64,000 bases of DNA, taken from assembly GCA_027923505.1 (NCBI GenBank), contig BROI01000002.1, positions 1,550,001 through 1,614,000 of the forward strand. Reading direction: 5' to 3'. Positions 50,991 to 61,992 of this stretch are shown here, piece after piece. The translations under genes and the position numbers were made by a program. Within the stretch, counting starts at the first letter, position 1, and every line of letters begins with the position of its first letter. Source of the stretch: Mayamaea pseudoterrestris. Taxonomy: Eukaryota; Bacillariophyta; Bacillariophyceae; Sellaphorales; Sellaphoraceae. Below the pieces are notes generated by a model that did not search any database, was not told the DNA's origin, and saw only the letters and a program-made list of their open reading frames with translations.

Positions 50991-53220
50991 GTTTGCTAAC
51001 GACAAAGGAACCCTCGCGCTTCATCTCGTCCACCGTTGTCAACAAATCCTTTTTAATTTCCGTGATCAAATTGTCCGAAGCAACGCTGACATCGTCATTG
51101 CTATTCGTATACATGCCCAAGCCTCCACACTGAAAGCGATTCAACACGGGAGTGGCCCGACTCGCACTAGCCTCCGTGGCCGACATGGAGCTATCGTCCG
51201 ACGTGGACTGCTGTCGTACGAACAAGTCGCTTCCCTTGGTCAGCAGCGTCGACTTTTTTCCAGCAACCCAAATGGAGCTTTCGGCATCTCCGCTAGACGT
51301 GGCTTGCATGTCCAGCAACTCCATCACCGAATCGCGTGTCAGCGAGTCCTCCGAACATGTTCCCGACTCGCGTGAGGCAGAGTAGTGCTCGGAGCGTTTC
51401 GACTGCGAGGATGTAGCAGACGCTTGAGCGTTATAAACCGTCGCCATCGGTGTTTCGAGGGGCAACGTTGACTTGGAAGGTTTCTTCGTCAAAGATTCCG
51501 ACATAGTGAAAACCTCATTGTTGGTGGCCACTACTGGCAATGATTCTTGAATCGGCACAAAGGAGCTTGCTTCCGGCTTGCGATACATGCGTCCCAAGAA
51601 GTGCTTCACGTAGTCATGAGGTGATGATATACGATCTGGGACTTCAAACGTACCATCTGGTGCGAGGATTTGATCCTTGAGCTCATCTAGATCGCTTGAC
51701 CCCGGCGTCGCTCGACTATCGAGCAAGCTAAACAAGCTGCCAGCACGGCTAGCGCGACTGTCGCGACCAGCAGGTGCCTTCACGTACTGCAGTGAATCAG
51801 AATCTTGTCCCGTCACCAAACTACGCTGCCCCTCTTGCTCAGTAATCTGTACGACTTCTCCATCGTCCGATCCCACGACGCTTCCATGAGCCGAAGCATT
51901 ATCACTTTTGACTAGTTCACTTGTCTGATCACTCATCGATCTGGGTGGTGACAGTGGATCAGCAGGTAATTCTTGAGCCAATTGCGGCTGCGTACTGCCG
52001 GAGCTTCCTTGTCGGAACGACCCATGGCGCTCCTGAACAAACGTGGCAAACATTTCTTCGTAGCCCCGATCTGGTTGTGCATCATATAGAATGTCGTTCG
52101 GAAATTCCGAGGACGGCGCAGCAGCAGGGGCTTCTCCTTTTAACGTCGGAGACGGACCCATGTTTGACTTGCTACCACCGCCAAAAGGTGGGCTGTAGAG
52201 TGGACGGCTGTAGAGCTGACGATTTGTTTGTTTCTGTGACGGAACGTATGCTGGAGGAAGTGTCAAGTCATCCAAATCATCAAATTGGTCTTCATTTGTA
52301 GAAAACACAATCTCCTTGACTGGCCTCTTGTCGTTTGCTTTAAAGTCTTCATGGACCATCCAGGAGGTGGATTCGGTGATGGCCGCTGCACTCAGTCTTG
52401 GGCGATCTCCCTTGTCTGGGATAAAAGTAGTTGTCGTAACAGAGATCCTTGGCTGCGGCAAATCCGTCGCAGCTGCGTCTAAACGCGGAGCTGTGTTTGC
52501 TTTTGGGACGATACCGTCGGCGTACAAGCTCGATTGATCTTTGTGACTTCTTGTTGTCTCCATCCCTGCTTGCCTATTTGTCTTCTGTGGCGGCGATAAG
52601 CAAGCTTCAACTCCGGCGTAATCATGTTCCTTCTTATCCATTTCATCCAGAATAAGCTCGACTCCTTCTTCTGTCACGTCGGACAGCTTCTTGCGCAATG
52701 AGTCCGAATAAATCGGACACGACGAGATTCTTCGCAGCAAAGCTGGTCCAGGCAATTCCTCATCTGCACTATCGTCGTCATAGCACTGAGCGATCAACGC
52801 CGCCTTTGCTCGCACCGCAGCATTGTTCCGGTTCCGTGGAAACTCGTTATTCCAAAGCGCGGGGACCATGCTGATGCCTCTGCCTCTGCGGATGGTCCGG
52901 TTCATGTTTCGGCTCGACAGACTCATTCCGAGAATTGACTCTACCGATGTCGTTGGCTCGGTACGATGATCTTGTGATGGATCATCGCAGGATGAGTCAT
53001 AGTTCGATGGAACCTCAGACGTTGAGCCGGACTTGCGACGCTCAACCTTGTTGTTCTTTCGAATTTCCTTCGCGCTGCTCTTGGTCGATGCTGAACTCTT
53101 TTTCATCGCAAACAGTCTCCCAAATGGCTTTAAGCGTAGCGACAGCGCACTACGCTTCTTTGGTATGACCGTCTCCGCATGCCCGACAGTCTCAAAGTAG
53201 TCCTTGACCTCAATTTCCAT
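50965..53220 (-). CDS. Large intrinsically disordered protein, unknown function
   Basis: Single exon, 751 residues from ATG 53220 (the frame opens at TTG 53289). Nearly all of it is Ser/Thr/Asp/Pro-rich with basic clusters near the start (RLKPFGRLFAMKKSS, RKNNKVERRKS), many SxxE/SP sites and few hydrophobic runs. A short basic-hydrophobic segment (PHDYVKHFLGRMYRK) and the C-terminal DLLTTVDEMKREGSFVVSKLIRQISNK are the only parts that look folded. No domain recognised. Possible phosphoprotein scaffold. Confidence 0.7.
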   Translation of the reverse strand: MEIEVKDYFETVGHAETVIPKKRSALSLRLKPFGRLFAMKKSSASTKSSAKEIRKNNKVERRKSGSTSEVPSNYDSSCDDPSQDHRTEPTTSVESILGMSLSSRNMNRTIRRGRGISMVPALWNNEFPRNRNNAAVRAKAALIAQCYDDDSADEELPGPALLRRISSCPIYSDSLRKKLSDVTEEGVELILDEMDKKEHDYAGVEACLSPPQKTNRQAGMETTRSHKDQSSLYADGIVPKANTAPRLDAAATDLPQPRISVTTTTFIPDKGDRPRLSAAAITESTSWMVHEDFKANDKRPVKEIVFSTNEDQFDDLDDLTLPPAYVPSQKQTNRQLYSRPLYSPPFGGGSKSNMGPSPTLKGEAPAAAPSSEFPNDILYDAQPDRGYEEMFATFVQERHGSFRQGSSGSTQPQLAQELPADPLSPPRSMSDQTSELVKSDNASAHGSVVGSDDGEVVQITEQEGQRSLVTGQDSDSLQYVKAPAGRDSRASRAGSLFSLLDSRATPGSSDLDELKDQILAPDGTFEVPDRISSPHDYVKHFLGRMYRKPEASSFVPIQESLPVVATNNEVFTMSESLTKKPSKSTLPLETPMATVYNAQASATSSQSKRSEHYSASRESGTCSEDSLTRDSVMELLDMQATSSGDAESSIWVAGKKSTLLTKGSDLFVRQQSTSDDSSMSATEASASRATPVLNRFQCGGLGMYTNSNDDVSVASDNLITEIKKDLLTTVDEMKREGSFVVSKLIRQISNK

Positions 53221-53648
53221 GGTTGCTTGCTTGGTGTGAGTCGACCGTGAGAGGCGAATGTGGGGTTTCGCGGCGCCTACCAAGCTCAATTTTTCATTTG
53301 GCGGAGTCGAGCTACGCCATGAATTTGGAGAAATGGACGAGCGATTGACATGTCAAAACGTTCAAGATAACTTGGAATTTCTTGCAAGCGAAACCCAAGC
53401 CATTCTACCTAAGAATCCCGGACGAGCCGCGGAAATTGTCGAGTGATCGACCAAAAATGACAGGCCGCCTCGCGCGTTCGGGACGCGGCGGCATGACCTG
53501 CGCGCCCAAACGAGTCACGGAGCGACATTTAGCTACGTTTGCTCTTGTGCAGCTTGCTGCTGCGCCTCAAACGTGCAGTTTTGCGAACCGTGCGACGGGT
53601 TTTCATTGCAACCACAAGCAAGCACATCTCGCCGCGGTTACAGCAGCC
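53221..53648. other. Divergent promoter region
   Basis: 428 bp between head-to-head genes, GC-rich near 53461-53500. The upstream in-frame extension of the LRR gene lacks an ATG and is not counted. Confidence 0.35.
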
Positions 53649-55496
53649 ATGGAAGACGGTAACGATAACGACAACGACATTATCGATCGCGCCGCGTTCT
53701 TTAGACTCCCTGATGATGGCAATGACGAAGTCGAGGAACTGCTTAATGCCCAAGTCGAAGACGACGACGGCCAGTTCGAAGGAGAAGATTGGGAAGCTTT
53801 TATCGAACGGCTCTACCACAATTATTTGAAGGTACTCATCCAAACAATAAACGGAGACGAGAGCTGTCATGTGGAAGAATTCAAGACCAGCCCTGAGTTT
53901 GGGAGGCTTACTTACATGGAAATGGATTGGAAGGATTTGCTTCCAATGGTGCACCTTCCGCATGCTCGGGAAGAATTTTTTGCCGCCATTGAGACAAAGG
54001 GAAAATATACTATTGAACATGTGGCTATATCTACTCGTGACGATGAAGAGATGACGTCAGGCCAATGCAATGAATGTTTTGAGGTGCTTGGCAACGCAAT
54101 CTCGCTCTGCGGAAAATTGCAGTGGATTCACTTGACAATATTCGAGTCGCAGAGTATGGATTACCCATACTCAAGAATGCTTCTCCAAATTCCTCAGATG
54201 AGAAAGATGGCACTAACTTGTACTAATACCGGAGATACTTACGTTCCGATCATGCTTTTGCATACTATTGCAAACATGAGATACCTCGAAGACTTTGAGC
54301 TCCAAGATGTGAATTTTGCCACTGCTCGAGCTTGTTTTCAAGAACTTTCACAAACTACAACTTTACGACGACTGGCCTGGACTAGTTTCTATCTTGGGAA
54401 TGATGAAGGGCCAATAGTACCGGTATCAGTCGATGAAGCGAACGAGGTTTCGCGGTTTCTGCAATCCAGCAGCCTCGACTTTTTCGAGTTACAAAGCGTG
54501 GACTTGTCAGACGCAGCTGTTTCGGATATTATTATTCACTCTATTACTTCTTGCTTCCAGCTCAAGGAGATTCGTTTAAGCAATCTCGAGCTTGGTTTGG
54601 GTTTCAATGATTTCTTCCAGAAGTTTGGTTGTCGTCTGCCGGCAATGACGGGACTTGAAAACTTGCAATTTTTTGTAGGCTGGCCACACGAGAGTGAGGC
54701 AATCAGCATGGAGGGTGAGTGTGAAGTCGACGAAAGTTCTGCACTTGCTATCCTTCGTGGTGCCGCGCTTGCCCCACGACTGAACGAGCTTGCACTACCG
54801 AATTGCCACTGGACGCAGGCAACAGTGGACGCGTTGGTTGCCTACCTTTCCGCTGATACACCATTGCGCAGACTTGAAATACGAGGGAGTCAATCAGATG
54901 CTCGTCCCACTGCTCTATCACACTTACGTTCATGTTTGGAGCGATCAAGGCTTGAATTTCTCTCCTGCAGAGTCAATGACGAAGCCGGCGTCTGCGCGAT
55001 TGCTGCGGGATTGGCGCTGAATCCGTATATACAAAAGCTTTTCTTGGCAAGCACGCGCATTTCGTTTAAGTCTATGAGTCGAATTTGCCATGCGTTGCGG
55101 TCAAATCCAACTTTAAAAGATCTTGAGTGTGTCTCGCTAAAGGGCTTTAGATACTATCGCAGTTCATCCGCAACGAAAGCAGAAGCGCGAGAAGTGAAAA
55201 AGTCGACCATAGCATATCAGCGTCTTATGGAGGCGCTTTCCGCTAATGTTACGCTAGAGTCCATCAGCCTGGTGCCGTATTACGCACGTTTCTTCAGTCC
55301 TCAAGAGGATGATACGTTGGGAAAGACCATTGCCGCTTTCGTTCGACTGAACGAGGAAGGTCGAGTCTACGCCACAAATACACATGACCCAGATTTTCGG
55401 ATGAATGCAGTTCGCTTTCTTGAGAAGGTGAACGATAGCCTCGACTGCCTATACCTTCACTTGCATGATATTCCCATGTTGTTTGAACGTCGGTGA
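53649..55496 (+). CDS. RNI-type leucine-rich repeat protein
   Basis: Single exon, 615 residues. An acidic N-terminus (EDGNDNDNDIID, EVEELLNAQVEDDD) is followed by irregular LRRs of the ribonuclease-inhibitor type: CGKLQWIHLTIFE, MRYLEDFELQDVNF, FELQSVDLSDAAVSD, FQLKEIRLSNLEL, LNELALPNCHW, LRRLEIRGSQ, IQKLFLASTRIS, LKDLECVSLKGF. It has no signal peptide or TM helix and lacks the plant-type NxLxGxIP consensus, so it belongs to a different LRR class from the other three here. A cytosolic protein-interaction role is inferred. Confidence 0.75.
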   Translation: MEDGNDNDNDIIDRAAFFRLPDDGNDEVEELLNAQVEDDDGQFEGEDWEAFIERLYHNYLKVLIQTINGDESCHVEEFKTSPEFGRLTYMEMDWKDLLPMVHLPHAREEFFAAIETKGKYTIEHVAISTRDDEEMTSGQCNECFEVLGNAISLCGKLQWIHLTIFESQSMDYPYSRMLLQIPQMRKMALTCTNTGDTYVPIMLLHTIANMRYLEDFELQDVNFATARACFQELSQTTTLRRLAWTSFYLGNDEGPIVPVSVDEANEVSRFLQSSSLDFFELQSVDLSDAAVSDIIIHSITSCFQLKEIRLSNLELGLGFNDFFQKFGCRLPAMTGLENLQFFVGWPHESEAISMEGECEVDESSALAILRGAALAPRLNELALPNCHWTQATVDALVAYLSADTPLRRLEIRGSQSDARPTALSHLRSCLERSRLEFLSCRVNDEAGVCAIAAGLALNPYIQKLFLASTRISFKSMSRICHALRSNPTLKDLECVSLKGFRYYRSSSATKAEAREVKKSTIAYQRLMEALSANVTLESISLVPYYARFFSPQEDDTLGKTIAAFVRLNEEGRVYATNTHDPDFRMNAVRFLEKVNDSLDCLYLHLHDIPMLFERR

Positions 55497-55614
55497 CTTT
55501 TGGTGCGCATCTTATCCAAAGAATCGCATCTTATTCAAGATGTTCACACTAAGAAAACCTACATAGTAACGATACTTTATATTCTTATTATCGCCACTTT
55601 AGCGTCTGCACATG

Positions 55615-56691
55615 TCACACTTGCTTGTACCACTCTCCTTCAGGTCGATTGATGAATTTACTCACAAACACATCCACTCCATGCTTGTTGTCTTTCACAA
55701 CAAACTCATGTTGAAAGGCGCTCGCATCCTTTGGTTCGCCCAAGCAAAATATGGTACTGCCCGACCCTGACATGAGTACATGGTCGAACCCATGTTGCAA
55801 TAGCGCTTGCTTGATGTTTGCCAGCGCTGGCGCCACGCGAAAGGCTGGTGCCTCCAAATCGTTGACAAAGAATCTGTTGTCAACCTGCGCCAAGTCTTGC
55901 GCAAAAGCTGGCAGCAGCATTTCATCCGGATCCATGTCACTCAATTCGTTGTAGTCGAGCGCTTGAAAGACGGCCGGCGTCGAAAGACCAATCTTGGATG
56001 GCTTGACCAAGTATACCTTGGTGGCAGTGCCTCGACTGCTCGACAACGGATCCATTGGTGTGATCACTTCGCCGCGACCCGTGCAGTAGGCGGTTCCTCC
56101 CGACAAAAAGAAGGTAATATCGGATCCGAGTGCACCCGACCACTCCACCAGCTGATCGAGAGTCGCAGGCTGCTGCAACAGTTGATTCGCGCCCCATAGC
56201 GCCGTGGCCGCGTTCGCCGATCCGCCGCCGAGTCCAGCCTGCGCCGGCACTTGCTTGATGAGCTTGGCGTAAAAGTATGTTTGAATACCAGTCTATTCGC
56301 GCATGAGCTGCAGTGCACGAATCACGAGATTGCTCGCGTCGATTGGAACGCCCGGCATGTTGCATTCAAACACGTCGCAATTAACGTCTTTGTCCGTCAA
56401 GATGGAAAGCTCCAAAGTGTCGCCAAAGCCAACGGCTTGGAACAAGGAGGCGAGATCATGATATCCGTCGGGTCGTTTTCTAAGAATCCGTAGAAACAGA
56501 TTAACCTTGCAGGGACTGAACAAGGAGAGTGTTGCGGATGGTTCCGTCGATGAAGTTTGCGTCGTTGTTGACGAGGACGAAGATGGAGCAATCCACAGTC
56601 GACTCCTGCTGCTGACTGGTGCTCGCGAGTTTGCAGTGATAGAAAAGGCATTTGAAACGACTAGACTCGCAAGTAATAGAAGCTTTAACAT
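55615..56691 (-). CDS. ispE: 4-diphosphocytidyl-2-C-methyl-D-erythritol kinase (IspE), plastid, with an in-frame TAG
   Basis: One frame of 359 codons with no intron. The leader MLKLLLLASLVVSNA-FSI is a signal peptide with the diatom Ala-Phe cleavage site and a Ser/Arg-rich transit region. CKVNLFLRILRKRPDGYHDL and the GHMP-kinase ATP loop PAQAGLGGGSANAA identify IspE, which phosphorylates CDP-methylerythritol in the plastid MEP isoprenoid pathway. MSGSGSTIF is the third GHMP motif. A single TAG (56293-56295, codon 133) interrupts ALQLMRE-stop-TGIQTYF, where homologues usually have Lys. Everything after it is well conserved, so the break is very recent, allelic, or a sequence error, unless the stop is read through. 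Confidence 0.85.
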
Positions 56692-56987
56692 GATTCTATA
56701 CTGGAGCCTGTGACTTCTGCACGAAGTTGTTTGGAAGGTGCTAAACAATGGCTTGATTGGAGAAACGGATGATGGCTTCAACGCGACGAGTGCGTATGCG
56801 TTATCGTAGCGGTAATGGAAAAAATAACGGTACGACATCACCTGTTCACAAGACTGAAAAAGGAATCGCCAATTTTGGCCGCTCACCTCATCGGATTTAC
56901 TGTCAACAGGACCAATGCAACCACAAATGCGGGACGATTTCTGGAAAGCATCAAGCGTATCTCCTACCAAGATATAGATTCGTTACC

Positions 56988-59053
56988 ATGAGCAGTGACA
57001 GTGTGAGTAGCGAATTATCGCGACCGGACCCGCCGTCGGCATGGGAAATCAGCCAGGAGCGACACGACGAAATGGAGTTTCTCGATGCAACATCCGACGA
57101 CCACGACCTACCACCCTTTGACGTGGAGCATAGCTTACCATCCATTGAAGAAATCAAGACGGATCGAGCCATTCTGCGGTGGAAGCAACGTGGCGTAAAG
57201 ACGATTGCAGGCGACGGAACACATTATCCAAAGCGATGCTATCTGATCATTGCCGCTTGCGTGCTCGCTTTGGTTTGCTTGATTGGAATGAGCATCAGAG
57301 TCAGCAAGAACAATGAGTCCGAAACTGCAAGTGTTCCAGTGCTTGATCACCGCGCCCAGCGGCGGACGGATTTACTCAACCTTTTATACAAAACCTACAA
57401 GGCGGCCGATTTAAACACGAGCGTTTTGACCAAGACCGGAACGCCGCAGTTTCAAGCGATTCAGTGGCTAGCCGATGAGGACATGCGGCGCGTTGCCATT
57501 GGTCCAGCCATTGTGCAGCGATACGTGCTCGCCGTCATGTACTACGCGCTCGGCGGAGCCCAGTGGAGCTTTCAGCAGACTGGATGGTTGAAGGGCAAGA
57601 CGCACGAGTGCGAGTAAGTAACAGGATGGTCGTTTGTGTTTTTGACGCTACTTGTACATCAAGAAGAGATACTCATACTTTTATTTTTGTCTCTTTTTCG
57701 TACAGCTGGAACTTTGGACTTTCAGCGGACCAGCTCCCTCCGAGCACCACGGCGAACAATTGGCACGTCGGAGTGCAGTGCAAGGGAGGCGGCCGTAAGG
57801 TTGATCACATCTTTTTGCCCAACAACAATTTGAAGGGCGAGCTTCCGCAAGAAATGGGTCTGTTGACAAGCATGGTACATTTTTCCGCCTTCAAGAACGC
57901 ACTCAGTGGAGCGTTGCCGACGAGCCTTGGCATGTGGAAGTCGCTTCAATATCTAAACCTTCAGAACAACCAACTGACTGGTCAGCTCAAAGATTGGTTT
58001 AGCTTTCCCAAACTCGAGTATTTGACATTGGCAGGGAACGGCTTCTCCGGGGATTTGCCAAACTCGTTCTATCAATTGACCAGTCTTCACGAAGCTGCTT
58101 TGAACAACAACAAGTTTACGGGCGGAGTCGATGTTTTGAATCAGTGCACAAACCTCAAGATACTGTATTTGCAGAACAACCAGCTTGACGGAACCATCAC
58201 TGAGGACACATTTTCTCTCCTTTCGCGACTTCAAGATTTGGACATGAGCGAAAATGTGCTGCAGGGCGGTGTACCAACGTCATTCTACAGGATCACAAAT
58301 GTGGATCTTCACATGAATCAGCTGGCCGGAACACTGGCCGTGGTTCCCTCTGACGGCAGCCATAGCTTGAGCTACCTTTCTCTATACAAGAACAAGTTAA
58401 AGGGCAGCATTCCAACTTCGATTGGCTTTCTCACTGGTTTGACGCATTTGGACTTGTCTCAGAACCAGCTCACAGGCGATATTCCCGATGATTTGCAGGA
58501 GCTTACCCACCTGGAGTACTTGTTTCTACAGAAAAATCCATTCACAGCGGGTCGCATGCCTAGTCTCTATGGCCTTTCGAAATTGAAGGAGCTGTCACTA
58601 CAGGAGACGAAGCGAAATTCAACGCTGCCGGCATACTTTGGAGAGGAATTGACGAGCCTTGTCCACTTGGATCTGCACGACAATGCGCTTTCCGGTTCCA
58701 TACCCGAAGAATACGGTAATCTCTCCAACATGCGCTTTCTATTTCTAAACCGAAATCTCATAACTGGAAGTGTTCCATGGGAGCTCATGTACATGAAAAA
58801 GTTGTCCATTTTCATGATTGACCAGAACGAATTGGGCGGAAGCGACGCTGCCGTCTGTGGTGACAACAAACCACCAACATTAACGAATTTTGTCGCCGAC
58901 TGCAACGAGCTGCAGTGCGACTGCTGCACAAAGTGCTGCACGAGCGATGAACCCACCTGCAATACGCTGGAGCTGCAGGTGCATGATGACAATAACTTTT
59001 CCCGCGATCATTACGTGTTTGGAGAGAATCTGATTTTTAGTCGAAACGGATGA
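56988..59053 (+). CDS. Membrane-anchored LRR protein (head-type), no kinase
   Basis: Two exons, 56988..57613 and 57706..59053, 657 residues, joined in frame over a 92-nt intron (TGWLKGKTHEC-DWNFGL). The N-terminus is cytosolic and acidic, with one TM helix at about 84-103 (CYLIIAACVLALVCLIGMSI). The shared head follows (TPQFQAIQWLADED, QRYVLAVMYYALGGAQW, HECDW), then about fourteen plant-type LRRs (LNLQNNQLTGQL, LDLSQNQLTGDIPDDLQ, LDLHDNALSGSIPEEYG). The end is Cys-rich (CDCCTKCC). The intron position in the head matches a boundary of the module. Type II topology is inferred; ligand unknown. Confidence 0.85.
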
Positions 59054-59131
59054 GCAATTATACATATTGCTCTTACTGCATGTGGTTGTTGAATAACAAT
59101 ATAGAGTATTTTGCATATCACTAAAGTACTT

Positions 59132-60381
59132 TTAGCTCGTTTTGGCAAGTCCATGCTCCGCCGTATGCATTATTGATTCCCATATCTGCCTCGGAATCGG
59201 CATGACACCCGCCTTGCGACGGTCTTCGGCCATTTTCATGGATCGCTCTCCCGGTATGCGAACGTGACTACCCGCATCCTTGACTGCCTGAATGACGGCG
59301 GCAGACTTTTGTTCAAAATCATCCACCAAGTCCTTTGGATTGATCGCAATAATCGTATGTCCCCATGACTTGGCAGTCTTCTTTTCCACCATGCCGACAA
59401 CGGCACTTCCCGATAGTGCACCGGCAAGCAACTCGACGCACAGCGACAAACCTGCTCCCTTGTGACCACCAAAGGTTGCAATGGCGCCGCCGTTCAAGAC
59501 TTGGTTGGCGTCAGTCGTCCAGTTGCCGTCCTTGTCGTAGGCAACGTTTGGTGGAAGTGGTTCATTTTTAGCCTTGGAACTAAGTACGCCAAACAAAGCA
59601 ATGGCAGATGTCGCCATGTCAAACTGATCAAGAAAAAAGCAAAAAAGGTCAAATGAGAAATGATGAGGCATTAAGCTCAACATCGTGGCGAGCCTTCCTT
59701 GCATCAAACGCATCTTACACTACTCACAGTGAATGGATGCAGCGCGTTCGCCTGCGGGACCCCCACGGCCAATGGATTCGTTCCAAAGACGGCCTTGGCG
59801 CCTTGCGCCGGTGATACAATCTCGGGAGAATTGGCCAAGCAAACGCCAATCAATCCGCGTTTGGCAATTCGCTCCACGTAAAAGGCCAACTGGCCGGAAC
59901 TGGTGCTGGAATTGTGCGTACAAACCACTGCAATGGTATTATGTTGTTCAGTGCAAAGCTCAATCGCCTTGTCGGCTCCCATGACGGCTGCGAGCATGCC
60001 GGGCGCTTGATTGGCGTTCAAAACAACGCTGTTGCTGGTGGATCGCTCCACAAAGGGCTTGCCAGCGTTGGGGGCTGGTTGCATTTGCGTCGGCTGGTAC
60101 ATTTTGACGAGGCCCTGATTGTTTCCGCATACTTCAGCTGCCGTCATGATTTCGGCTTGTAACGAAGCGTCTTGGGCGTCCCAGCCAATCATTTGTAGTG
60201 CCTTGGTGGTAGTGGAACGAGCGTCGTCTATAGTCACCATGACGGTGTTTTCGTCCGACGTGCTGGAGAAGGCGTGCGAAGAAAGCCTGGAACGTCGACT
60301 CGCAAAACCTTTGAATAGAAACGATTGTAGTCGTGAGCAAGATGCTGCACGCATGAGGGACGTGCTAGCCATTATAACCAT
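59132..60381 (-). CDS. LDH2/MDH2 (YlbC-type) NAD(P)-dependent dehydrogenase, probably mitochondrial
   Basis: Two exons, complement(59132..59623, 59728..60381), 381 residues, phase-0 join (HPFT-FDMATSAIALFG). VFGTNPLAVGVPQ, FDMATSA, TTDANQVLNGGAIATFGGHKGAGLSLCVELLAGALSG and VRIPGERS are the motifs of the malate/L-lactate/ureidoglycolate dehydrogenase family (PF02615), which differs from the classic MDH/LDH fold. The N-terminus (MRAASCSRLQSFLFKGFASRRSRLSSHAFSS) is a good mitochondrial presequence. The substrate cannot be told from sequence. A GGCGCGCC site lies 71 bp upstream of the start. Confidence 0.85.
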
Positions 60382-60451
60382 GGTGATCAATCTGAAGCTT
60401 GGAAAATGCTTTTTTGGGACGGCAGAACTTTTTCCGAAACGAAGGAGCGCT

Positions 60452-60459
60452 GGCGCGCC
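60452..60459. promoter_or_regulatory. GGCGCGCC palindrome in LDH2/BTB divergent region
   Basis: Exact octamer within TGGCGCGCCA, 71 bp before the dehydrogenase start and about 195 bp before the BTB gene start. Confidence 0.4.
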
Positions 60460-60653
60460 ATGAGTCATCCTCGCATCTCTGATTGGACAGTAAATAATGT
60501 CGTACCACGACTTAAAATGAATCATCAGCGACGGCGCTTCCGCGCTCATGGCGCGGCTGCTTTCAGCTCCGTTTCCTTTCATGTCCGTTTCTCGTTTGTT
60601 GCTTCACTAGCGATTTCTCCTATACTACGTACTGTAACACGACTTTGCATAAC

Positions 60654-61778
60654 ATGTCATTGGAAAACTCTTCAGTTGCACCAGCCATTCGGGAAGGTGA
60701 TAATCGTGCCCAAGTGGCTCTGGAAGCGTCCGCCGCGACCCTTGAAAACACCAGCGCAAAGTCCAGCGAACCGGATGATGGATCACCTACAACAAAGCGT
60801 CAACGAACTGACAATGCTTTGAGCAAAACGAAAGCTCTGGGAAGCGATGTTTTGACGCTTGATATTGGTGGCGAGAAGACAGTCAAAACGCTTCGCAGCA
60901 CTTTGACTTTCACAAATGGGAGCAAGCTTGCTGAAACATTTAGCGGCCGCTGGGACAATTCTCTTCCCCGCAATAAAGAAGGAGACTTTTTCATTGATTA
61001 CAAACCAGAGCTGTTTATGCCTCTACTTGACTTTCTACGAACCTTGAGCTCCATAACAACTACCGTGAGCGAGTCGCCTCCCATGACTCCTTCCTATAAG
61101 GATCTCAAGGATGAGCAAGCATTTCGAACCATGGTTGACGCTTTTGGCCTGACAAACGTCCTTTATAACTACGAAATATTCGAGTATGGAGATGTTGCGA
61201 ACTGGAACAAACGAACCGTCGTTTCGAAAAATTGTAGCCTTTTTGATTATATTCTCAAACCCAGAAGCGACGTTTGCGACAATTTCTCTCTTGATCGACC
61301 GGACTTACAATTTGGAGCATGCTGCCATACTAGACAAGTGCGATCGTTCACGGTCTTGTTTAAATCTAATTCCAACTGTTTCATTGGGTGGATCCGTAGA
61401 GGCAAAGTGTTTGCCAACGACTCAATAACGTTTTATCTTGGAATTAACGTAGTTGCCTTTGACGCCAATACGAGGCAACTCATATTCATTGACCGAACTA
61501 CGGGGTTTTTTAAAAAATGCGAGCCGATTGATATTGCGATTGGGCGAAACTCGGAGTTACGCTGCTGCAGAAATGTCCATACCGATGAATTGGAATGGCA
61601 TATCGATGGGAGCCTTGTGATTGCAACCAGCAAAGCCCTTGGACACGGCGAGGAAGTACCGGTAGAGATGCGTGATGGGGTTTGCCGTCTTGGATGGACG
61701 GATGATTGTGAAATGATTCCATGCGTGGAGGTGTTACATGGCACTTGCCGCTTTACTGCTCTCGAATTAGAAGCATAG
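60654..61778 (+). CDS. BTB/POZ T1-type (KCTD-like) protein
   Basis: Single exon, 374 residues from ATG 60654. After a polar start, residues about 66-145 form a T1-type BTB: LTLDIGGEKTVKTLRSTLT, SKLAETFSGRWDNSLPRNKEGDFFIDYKPELFMPLLDFLR. A following helix pair (EQAFRTMVDAFGL) closes the domain. The remaining 220 residues look like a beta-rich domain (FTVLFKSNSNCFIGWIRRG, ITFYLGINVVAFDANTRQLIFID) that recalls SPRY/concanavalin-type folds found beside BTB domains in diatoms. KCTD-type proteins often serve as CUL3 adaptors; that role is inferred. No TM helix, so not a channel. Confidence 0.8.
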   Translation: MSLENSSVAPAIREGDNRAQVALEASAATLENTSAKSSEPDDGSPTTKRQRTDNALSKTKALGSDVLTLDIGGEKTVKTLRSTLTFTNGSKLAETFSGRWDNSLPRNKEGDFFIDYKPELFMPLLDFLRTLSSITTTVSESPPMTPSYKDLKDEQAFRTMVDAFGLTNVLYNYEIFEYGDVANWNKRTVVSKNCSLFDYILKPRSDVCDNFSLDRPDLQFGACCHTRQVRSFTVLFKSNSNCFIGWIRRGKVFANDSITFYLGINVVAFDANTRQLIFIDRTTGFFKKCEPIDIAIGRNSELRCCRNVHTDELEWHIDGSLVIATSKALGHGEEVPVEMRDGVCRLGWTDDCEMIPCVEVLHGTCRFTALELEA

Positions 61779-61992
61779 ACGGTACTGAGTAGGGGATAAT
61801 ATCCATTAGTATGAGTAAAAATATTATGTATGGCACGTAAGTAATGGTAAAAGTATACATGCAAGTAGGGAGATGGTAAAGTACACGCCGCTTTTTAATT
61901 ACCACTTATCGCGTTTCAATATTCGCTCTATTACAGACATCTACTACCATAGACTACACATATCTTTGTCACCAATATTCTATTTCAATTGT

